A stretch of DNA of 64,000 bases. Origin: Fagopyrum homotropicum. Taxonomy: Eukaryota; Streptophyta; Magnoliopsida; Caryophyllales; Polygonaceae. The notes beneath the pieces were generated by a model. The model saw nothing but the letters and a program-made list of their open reading frames with translations. It did not search any database and was not told the origin of the DNA. How positions within the stretch are numbered: position 1 is the first letter of the stretch; every line of letters starts with the position of its first letter. The translations under genes were made by a program, and so were the position numbers. The DNA is taken from contig BSWB01000003.1 in assembly GCA_033239125.1 (NCBI GenBank), positions 36,595,001 through 36,659,000 of the forward strand, in the 5' to 3' direction. This document shows, piece after piece, positions 57,645 through 64,000 of the stretch.

Positions 57645-57815
57645 TGATACGCGCCCGGATGGCGATGCCATCCGTGTTTCCGGCTAGAAGGACCCACACA
57701 TTTTGAAGGATCAACCAAACGCTTCCGCCGCCCAAGTTCTAGGTTTCATCCAACTCAAACAATCAAGAAGTAGTTGAAGTTTCTCCTCGAACTAGATCGC
57801 CCGTTATTTCTATCA
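57645..57815 (+). repeat. Left LTR of the non-autonomous element (deleted)
   Basis: Matches the first 64 bp and the last ~110 bp of the 531-bp right LTR. The missing ~357 bp correspond to 58963-59319 there. That interval is bounded by two copies of TTTTGAAG (58963-58970 and 59320-59327), so the deletion fits recombination at an 8-bp microhomology. Confidence 0.88.
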
Positions 57816-57956
57816 TTGGTATCAGAGCTCGGGATCGAGGTCAAGTTTCTTTACAAATTTTTTTTTCTTGATCAAATATATTTAGTGTTCTTTGAAGATC
57901 TTCAAGTGTTCTTCGGTGTTCTTCGAAGATCTTCAAGTGTTTCTTCATCAGTCATC

Positions 57957-58895
57957 ATGTTCTATGATGATTATGATTCTTATGATGAGGATGAGGAATG
58001 GTTACCTCCTCCATATCCACCTAAGGTCAAACAAACCACCCGGAGGTACCAACGGAGAGAATATTTTGAGGATGAGGAGTGGTTGCCTCCTCCAAATCCT
58101 CCGGATCCACCGAGACCGATTTATACCATTGACGGGCACCAACGGTATCCCCACCGACAAGCTTATTTTGAGGATACTTATATTGCCCGAAGACTTCATG
58201 CTAATACCAAAGAAGAGTTGGTCGTGCTCAAGGCAACAAATGACGCTCTAAAGTGTGAGTTAGAAGCTTTGAAGGCACAAATGGCTTCCCTCATGACGGC
58301 CGCCCAACAAGAAGAACCTGAAGCGGTGTCACATCCACGGAGTGAGTTGGTAGTCCAACCATTGTGTGATGAACTCAAAGATGTGGGAAAAGTCATCATT
58401 CAAGAGGTCTCCCCGATTATTCCAATTCATCTTGTCAATCCGTTATGTAGGGCATATTTTCAAGATGATAAAGATGAGATCATTATCAAGGGTGAAGAAG
58501 TCATCAGTCATAACAATGACACCATTATGTTGTTGGACTACAAGTTCGAACCGGCTGAACCGAGGTTTGATTTTGTTTTGTCTAATAACATATTTTCCGA
58601 CTTACCCTTGCATCTTTCCGGCATGTCTCCGACGTACAATGTCACAAGCTTAAAGGGCATGGAAGACAAACTCACCAGTGAGGCCATCCACATGTACTAC
58701 AAGTTTGAGCCTCCCGATCCGGAGTTCATCCAATTTATGTTCAACAAGCTTGGCGGCCCCACCATCCTTGTGAAAGACTACAAGTCCAAGCCGCCCGACT
58801 CCGACATTGTGCATCCAGTCTTGCATTTCAAGGGTCTTGTTCCTCAAGTGACTGCTTTCTTTTTTTACGGTGAAACGAGGACGTTTCACATTTAA
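57957..58895 (+). CDS. Orphan ORF of the non-autonomous LTR element, unknown function
   Basis: 312 aa from ATG 57957 (MFYDDYDSYDEDEEWLPPPY). The frame is also open upstream to 57774 inside the LTR, but the first ATG with a biased protein composition is 57957. Features: two copies of an EDEEWLPPP-PP module (residues about 12-20 and 37-46) set in Arg/Tyr-rich linkers, a heptad-like helix NTKEELVVLKATNDALKCEL with further LKAQMASLM (about 84-115), and an acidic middle. In the C-terminal half YKFEP/YKSKPPD blocks repeat (about 201, 246 and 277). There is no zinc knuckle or gag core that I recognise. It is uninterrupted and fills the space between primer site and purine tract. It may be a diverged gag or a protein private to this element family. 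Confidence 0.75.
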   Translation: MFYDDYDSYDEDEEWLPPPYPPKVKQTTRRYQRREYFEDEEWLPPPNPPDPPRPIYTIDGHQRYPHRQAYFEDTYIARRLHANTKEELVVLKATNDALKCELEALKAQMASLMTAAQQEEPEAVSHPRSELVVQPLCDELKDVGKVIIQEVSPIIPIHLVNPLCRAYFQDDKDEIIIKGEEVISHNNDTIMLLDYKFEPAEPRFDFVLSNNIFSDLPLHLSGMSPTYNVTSLKGMEDKLTSEAIHMYYKFEPPDPEFIQFMFNKLGGPTILVKDYKSKPPDSDIVHPVLHFKGLVPQVTAFFFYGETRTFHI

Positions 58896-58906
58896 GAGGA
58901 GGAGAA

Positions 58907-59437
58907 TGATACGCCCCCGGATGGCGATGCCATCCGTGTTTCCGGCTAGAAGGACCCGCACATTTTGAAGACGTTTATTATTATTCGGCTATTTAATAAT
59001 AAGTCTTTTTATATTCGGTACTTTAATTCCGGAACTTAATTCCGTGAATTAAATTCCGACCTTTAATATTTTAGGCTTTTCATATTCGGAACATAATTCC
59101 GACTTTTAATTCCGTCATTTATATTAAGACTCTTTGTATGGCCTCCATCCACCATATAAGGATGGATTGGCTCATTTGTAAAGACATGTCTAAGTTGAAA
59201 TATAAGTATTGAGAAAGAAAACCCTCTTACTTAGTTTAGGCATTAACTTTCTTCTCCCACCCTCTCAAAGTTCTTGCTTGGATCTAGTCTTTGATCCAAG
59301 CCTCCACATTCGAGGATCCTTTTGAAGAATCAACAAAACGCTTCCGCCCACCCAAATTCTAAGTTTGATCCGATTCAAACAATCAAGAAGAAGTAGTTGA
59401 AGTTTCTCCTCGATCTAGATCGCTCGTATTTCTATCA
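58907..59437 (+). repeat. Right LTR of the non-autonomous element (full length)
   Basis: 531 bp from TGATACGCCCCCGG to GTATTTCTATCA. It contains a run of TTTAATTCCG-like AT-rich short repeats (59020-59125) absent from the left LTR. Confidence 0.9.
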
Positions 59438-59760
59438 ATCGAGACGGGAGATTATTTGAAAGCTTGTAAAAGAAACTCACCAAAGTAGCAATTGCATGCT
59501 AAGAATCAACCTAGTGTAGATTCATCCATTATTGTCTTACTAGCTGCGTTATTCGTGTTCATAAGTTTTTGTGTGCATCAATTCAACAACCCCCCCTTCC
59601 TTTGTTACTTGTTTTTATAATGAATAATCGCATTTAATAAAAATACCTTAACTCTCTTGGGTTCGACCCTTACTTAACCACTATACTTGTTTTAGTGCTA
59701 TGTCGGGATTATATTTTGATAGGGTATAAACGACCATAGAAATTACCCTTAGTCAAATTT

Positions 59761-59773
59761 TGGCGCCGTTGCC
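59761..59773 (+). promoter_or_regulatory. Primer-binding site, Asp tRNA type
   Basis: TGGCGCCGTTGCC, 5 bp after the LTR end, matching the first 13 bases of the Athila primer site at 24362. Confidence 0.85.
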
Positions 59774-59831
59774 TGAGAGTTTAGTGTTTTTATTCTATTG
59801 TTATTATTGATTATTGGTTTGAACCATTTTT

Positions 59832-61118
59832 ATGGTTCAAACCCGTGCTACTAACTCCGGCTTTGCTTCTTTTATCCAGAAATTGAGAGGACGCACATCC
59901 GGCAACGAAGACAACAACAACTCCAACAAGAAATGGTTGATCGTACTCTTCGTCAACTTACTCAACCCCACTTTGGCTCAATACCCTCTTGCGGTTACCA
60001 TACCGGCATTAGGGGAAGGAATCAACTTTGAGCTCAAGCCGGGTCTCATCCACTTGCTTCCATCCTTCCATGGATTAAGTGGTGAAGACTTCATCAAACA
60101 CCTTGGAAAGTTTCATACCGTGTGTATGAGCATGAAGCCGGCCAACATCACCGAAGAGCAAATCAAGATGAGGGCATTCGGGTTCACGCTCAAAGATTCA
60201 GCGGATGATTGGTATTACCACCTTCTATCCGGGAGTATCGAAACTTGGGAGAACCTCCACAAGGCGTTTTTGGAGATATACTTCCCAGCCAAAAAGGCGA
60301 ATAGCTTGAAGAAAGCTATAAGCAACATCGAGCAAGAGGCGAACGAAACTCTCTACGAGTACTTCGAAAGATTCGCCCGCCTCCGATCCAACTGTCCTTT
60401 TCACGGATATTCAACTCAAGATCTAGTCTTGTACTTGTACAATGTCTTGCTAGACAATGAAAGGAGGATCGTCGATGCAGCTTGTGTAGGTAACATTCTT
60501 AACTCTACCCCTGACCTTCCTCTTGAAAAAATTCAGGAACTAGCGGAAGGGACCCGGAACTTTGGAAGGACTCCTTCCAAGAAAGGTGTTCATGCTTTAA
60601 ATACCGGAAAGACTGAGATCTCCACTGAGCTCGCGGAGCTGAAGGAAATAATGAAGAGAGTAACACTTCTGGGAACCCCACAACAGCTCAAAGCTTGTGG
60701 AGTGTGTACTGACACATATCATCCAACGGACATGTGCCCACAAGTTCAGGGTGATGATGCTGAGGTGAACGCAATGGGCTATGGACAGCCACAACAGCAA
60801 AGGCCTAGGAATGATCCTTACGCGCAGAATTTCATGCCAAATTGGCGTGACCAACATAATTTCCGTTGGAAGGATCATTAAAACCAACAACAGCAGCCCC
60901 GACAAGGTAAGTATCAAACAACTGAAGATATGTTGCAGGTTTTGACTAAACACTTTGCTACTCATGTCCAAACAACAGAATCCAGCATCAAGAACCTTGA
61001 AAAACAGGTTGGTCAAATGGCGGAAGCCATTACAAGGATTGAGACTAGGTCCTCCGGAGGATTACCTTCACAAACGATTATAAACCCCAAGGTGATGCTG
61101 GAGGAGGCTCAATCATAG
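59832..61118 (+). pseudogene. Athila/Tat-type gag, last feature before a pol deletion
   Basis: Frame 59832-60881 starts MVQTRATNSGF and contains the gag domain: FHGLSGEDFIKHLGKFHTVC, EEQIKMRAFGFTLKDSADDWYYHL, ETWENLHKAFLEIYFPAKK, ETLYEYFERFARLRSNCPFHG. A CX2CX8HX4C-like CGVCTDTYHPTDMCP lies near residue 290. An in-frame TAA (60879-60881) is followed by the same frame, open to 61118, with a coiled-coil stretch (TTESSIKNLEKQVGQMAEAI) typical of this gag's C-terminus. Then coding stops; within 45 bp the post-pol signature GCGCTACTCGGAAGGCAACCC (61161-61181) appears. The whole of protease to integrase is therefore absent. Confidence 0.85.
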
Positions 61119-61945
61119 AGGAAGAGTCCTTTCGTCGAGCCAACGACGTAAAACAAAGGCGCTACTCGGAAGGCAACCCGAGGGAATAAGAAGAGGAGCC
61201 TTTGTTAAGAAAACCGCCCCTGCGGCTCAGTGACCCCGCCCCCGGGGTGACACCCATGGCCAGCGCCGCCCCCAGCGCTGGGCCATCGTCTGCAACATAC
61301 TGGCCACCGCCCCTGCGGTGACACCCCACACCCCTGCGGCAGCCATCCTTGATACACATCCTCAGCGTCGCCCCCGGCGCTGAGGTTGTGTGCCCCCTCT
61401 TCCATGTCACCGCCCCTGCGGTGACAAACGCCGCCCTTGCGGCCTTATTAAGGAAAAAAAACTTCCTAAAAATAACCTACAACTACCGCCCCTTCCCCTC
61501 CCTCTCCATTCACTCTTCAAACCCTACACTGCCTCGCCTCCCATGCCCCTGCGCCCTCCGGAAGCTCTCATACGTCGCCTTGTGCAAACGCTCCCGCGCC
61601 ACCTCCGGCGACCTAGTCACAACCGCTCCTGCGACACCGGCCCTCACCACCACCACACACACCCTACATACTCTCAAACCTCTCACTCTACAACGCCCTC
61701 GCCCCTCACACTCTCGCTCATCACCACTGGCGATATTTACACCAACAAAGAAGTCTCCGTAACAGCCCAACACCACCACCTTCGTAGGCTCACAGAATCG
61801 CCCTCTGCTCTTCTCCCGCCCCTACGCCTGCAAGTTGCCGCCCCTGCGCAAGCTTCAGCCGCCCCTGCGGAAAACACAACAGAGGGTTCGTCTCTTACTC
61901 TTTTTTCTGATCTTTCTAATTCCTTTGCTTGTTCAACTACAAGAG
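61119..61945 (+). other. Post-pol region with GC-rich hairpin array
   Basis: 61212-61450 has CACCGC-CCCT-GCGGTG (61305-61320), CCTCAGCG...CGCTGAGG (61360-61385) and TGTCACCGC-CCCT-GCGGTGACA (61405-61426), the last identical to 39012-39033 in the solo LTR. 61815-61880 has three more CGCCCCTGCG/TACG units. Pro-rich ORFs across this stretch change frame and look like by-products of the GC repeats. I see no gene. Confidence 0.7.
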
Positions 61946-62091
61946 ATGGAAAAACAGAAGAAATACAAGTTGTCGGAAGCTGAGAAGGAGCGATATAGGA
62001 TTGTGCAAGGTCGGGATGTGTATGCATCTCGATTTTTGGACGTTCCTACTTTGGAAAACTTGGGCATGTTGGAGAGCATGCAGGCGTTCCT
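61946..62091 (+). CDS. 5' part of a possible Athila ORF1-like gene, cut by an LTR
   Basis: Opens MEKQKKYKLSEAEKERYRIVQ and continues YASRFLDVPTLENLGMLESM before an LTR breaks it at 62092. The pattern of a basic helix, ERY, then a F-D-P-L-LG-L series resembles the start of plant Athila ORF1-type proteins, whose role is unknown. Only about 48 residues are present, so this is tentative. The rest would lie beyond the inserted element, outside this window. Confidence 0.35.
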
Positions 62092-63756
62092 TGTTCGCCA
62101 CTTAGCGTGCGTGCAAATAAGTCTTAAATTTATAAAACTAGAATCAAGCAAGCGAACCCGCAGTGTACGGATCGATATAGTTAAGCAAGAATTCCAGAGT
62201 ATCGAACACAGGAATTTGGGGGGTTAAAACCAATTATAGATTATCAAGCAAGTAAATGTGTGAAGCTTTTCAAATTATTGGGAAAACAACAATCCTAAAG
62301 ATCCAGGAATCCAGCTGTGACAATCGATTCAAGATATACTAAAGATATAAGGACAGAGTTGAGGTTTGCAAAGGTATACGAATGTAAGGCAATGTACGGT
62401 GAAGTTCCAAGACCTTATATGACTCACCTAAAAGACACTCTCTATAAAGGTTGTTGAGGCTTCAGTATAGAAAGGTTCTAAAGGTAAGAATTAATGTCAA
62501 ATACCCAAACTTGTAATCCAAGGATCAAGACTAACTAAACCGATTAAGGTTATGACACTCGAAATCGGGGTAGAGGTTGTTGAGGCTTCACTACCACCTA
62601 GAAAAGGCAAGCCAAGACTAAGTTAAAGCAAATCTTTAACTTTGGATTAAAGTAAAAGCAAGGTTCGTAACTGACACAAAATTACGGGCAGTTCTTGAGT
62701 TCCACGGCCGTGGAAGCTCAAGAACAGACCGTGGATTAGGTTCGTCGGTGATTCTCTCTAACTCTCAGGGTCCAATCTGTTTACGATCGATCTATCATCA
62801 TCTAAGCCACAACTATCAACCCTTCACCTTAGAATTGCTAAAGGGTTTTAGCCAACAACAGTCATATTGATATCAAATTCAAGATTTAAAAGAATCAAAG
62901 ATGAAAACCTTCGAAAACCTTGAATAAACCTTAAATCAATCTCAAATCCACAAATCAAGAACAATGATGTAAGTAGATTCTGAATAACACAAATAATCAC
63001 AATCCTTGATAAGAACGAAGAACGGGATGTCAATCCGTCTTCTAGTCAAACCTAAGGACAAAGCGTAGCTTCCGTACGAACAATCTTCCAAATCTTCACT
63101 CTTTCCGTAAGCTTTCCGTCAACTTGGAAATCTCAGTAGGGCAAGGCGCAATCTCTCCACGGAGGTGTAAGCGAAGGTGACGGAATCTCTCTTCTTCCGT
63201 CCTTTTATAGGGAAAGGTAAAATATGAGCCCGACCCATTGCGTAAAAGATCATGGCTTCAAAGTGTACGTTAAAAGATCGTCAAAATCACGGTTATCCAA
63301 GATTCCACGCCCGTGGTTTAGAGCGTGGAAACTCATCACGGTTTGTCACAACTCTCCACGGCCGTGTAACCCTCTGGAATGCTCCACGCTTGTCTTGCTA
63401 AAGTTCCACGGCCGTGGTTTAAAGCGTGGACTCTAGTATGGCCGTATTTTAGAGCGTGGTACACATGTAGCTCGTAATTCTCCTTAGTCTTGTGTCATTC
63501 TTCATCCTAGCATCATCCTTAGCTCCTAGTGATGTCCTCAATCCTTGGACATGCTCAATCTACCTCCATTCTCCCTTGATTCGTTGGGAATTAGCTCTTA
63601 ATTGCCTACAATCAATACAAAGCTTATGTAGACCTCTATATCGACAAAATAGATAAACTAACTCACAATTGCTTCTATGCTTTATCAATGAATACCAATA
63701 TGGGTGAAATACACTTAGAAAACGTGCCTAAAATATCACAATATTTCATGCTAACA
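62092..63756 (-). repeat. 3' LTR of another Athila-like element, minus strand
   Basis: 1,665 bp, TGTTCGCCACTTAGCG to CATGCTAACA, same family and length as the solo LTR at 11639-13301. To its right the minus strand has the GGGA hairpin and AAGTATGGAG purine tract, so this is a 3' LTR and the element body continues beyond 64000. CCACGGCCGTGG clusters: 62701-62714 with flanking half-sites, and 63286-63460 (full palindrome 63406-63417, near-palindrome 63305-63316). Confidence 0.85.
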
Positions 63757-64000
63757 AATAACTCCATACTTGCCACTTGCTTGTCCCCAAGCAAGGTCTT
63801 TCAAAAACTTTAAAACACAAGTTAGGATGAAATATGGATATACTCTCAAAAGCAAAACTTCTTTTAGATGAATGTGCTTTCTAATCAATAGATCATTCTC
63901 AAATCTTGCTTCATTCGCTTTTAAGACTTTCATACACATAACCAAAGAGTAAAGAGTAAAGAAAGCTCATGAATTAATTAAACTTCCATGTAAACATCAT
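63757..64000 (-). other. Internal 3' end of the 62092 element, with hairpin
   Basis: CTTGCTTG-GGGA-CAAGCAAG on the minus strand (63795-63776), then AAGTATGGAGTTATTT to the LTR. No coding is supported; the element runs off the window. Confidence 0.7.

Larger units (their letters stand above)
57645..59437 (+). mobile_element. Non-autonomous LTR element with an orphan ORF
   Basis: 1,793 bp flanked by exact ATCGA repeats (57640-57644 and 59438-59442), inserted in the 56447 LTR. Left LTR 57645-57815 (171 bp) and right LTR 58907-59437 (531 bp) share their ends (TGATACGC...TTTCTATCA). A perfect initiator Met tRNA site TGGTATCAGAGC lies at 57817-57828 and a purine tract AAGAGGAGGAGAA at 58894-58906. 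One ORF (57957-58895) fills the interior; no gag, protease, RT or integrase domain is recognisable. It must have been mobilised by another element's enzymes. Confidence 0.92.
56447..59755 (+). repeat. 5' LTR of a gag-only Athila/Tat-type element (split)
   Basis: TGATAGGTGATGG to TTAGTCA, about 1,511 bp once the 57645-59437 insertion and its ATCGA duplication are removed. It is homologous to the solo LTR at 38633-40123. A GC hairpin array is at 56622-57030, including GTCACCGC-CCCT-GCGGGTGAC near 56646. A primer site follows at 59761. Confidence 0.9.

Noticed and set aside
61349..61983. Overlapping Pro/Arg-rich ORFs of 137 and 197 codons
   Set aside because: They arise from GC-rich repeat units read in two frames, with no domain and no agreement between frames.

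Overview
This is plant nuclear DNA, most likely from a eudicot. It has AT-rich spacers, long (TA)n tracts, Ty3/gypsy and Ty1/copia LTR retrotransposons with plant-type primer sites, a Mutator-like DNA transposon, a plant L1-like LINE, and one spliced cytochrome P450. That P450 (16811-18435, CYP94D-like, 513 aa) is the only intact host gene I can support; nearly everything else is transposon sequence in a deeply nested block.

Layout. 327-4464: Mutator-like element with 38-bp terminal inverted repeats, set in a TA microsatellite and carrying a broken FAR1-domain gene whose first exons are duplicated. 5146-15635: old chromovirus-like gypsy element on the minus strand with two ~2-kb LTRs, interrupted by an Athila-like solo LTR (11639-13301). 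16811-18435: CYP94D gene. 19172-35390: copia fragment whose 3' LTR holds a gypsy solo LTR (21131-35024), which holds a complete Athila-type element (22528-33915) with gag, protease, RT, RNase H and integrase. 35390-42905: mixed gypsy/copia remnants with two more solo LTRs (35800-37446, 38633-40123), a copia LTR with its primer site, and a decayed gag. 44235-46605: LINE relic. 46628-54582: minus-strand chromovirus with chromodomain, interrupted by a solo LTR (51412-53135). 54583-64000: nested Athila/Tat-type elements, including a 1.8-kb non-autonomous LTR element (57645-59437) with an ORF of unknown origin, and an element that kept gag but lost pol.

Seven insertions have exact 5-bp target duplications (ATCAC, CAACT, CTCAA, ACTAT, GCTCT, TCTAT, ATCGA), so the nesting order is well supported.

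The main unexplained signal lies inside the retrotransposons. Several families carry clusters of short palindromes in the order half-site, full palindrome, half-site. Each family uses its own word: AAAATCGGCCGATTTT, CCACGGCCGTGG, AATCTCGGCCGAGATT, TCACCTCGGTCGAGGTGA. Others carry GC-rich hairpin arrays such as TCACCGC-CCCT-GCGGTGA. In the Athila element the clusters occur in the LTRs, inside the pol frame and after pol. A separate hairpin with an invariant GGGA loop sits a few bases upstream of an AAGTATGG purine tract, at the 3' LTR border of three elements and once more internally. These look like structured RNA or DNA signals, but no function can be assigned from one sequence.
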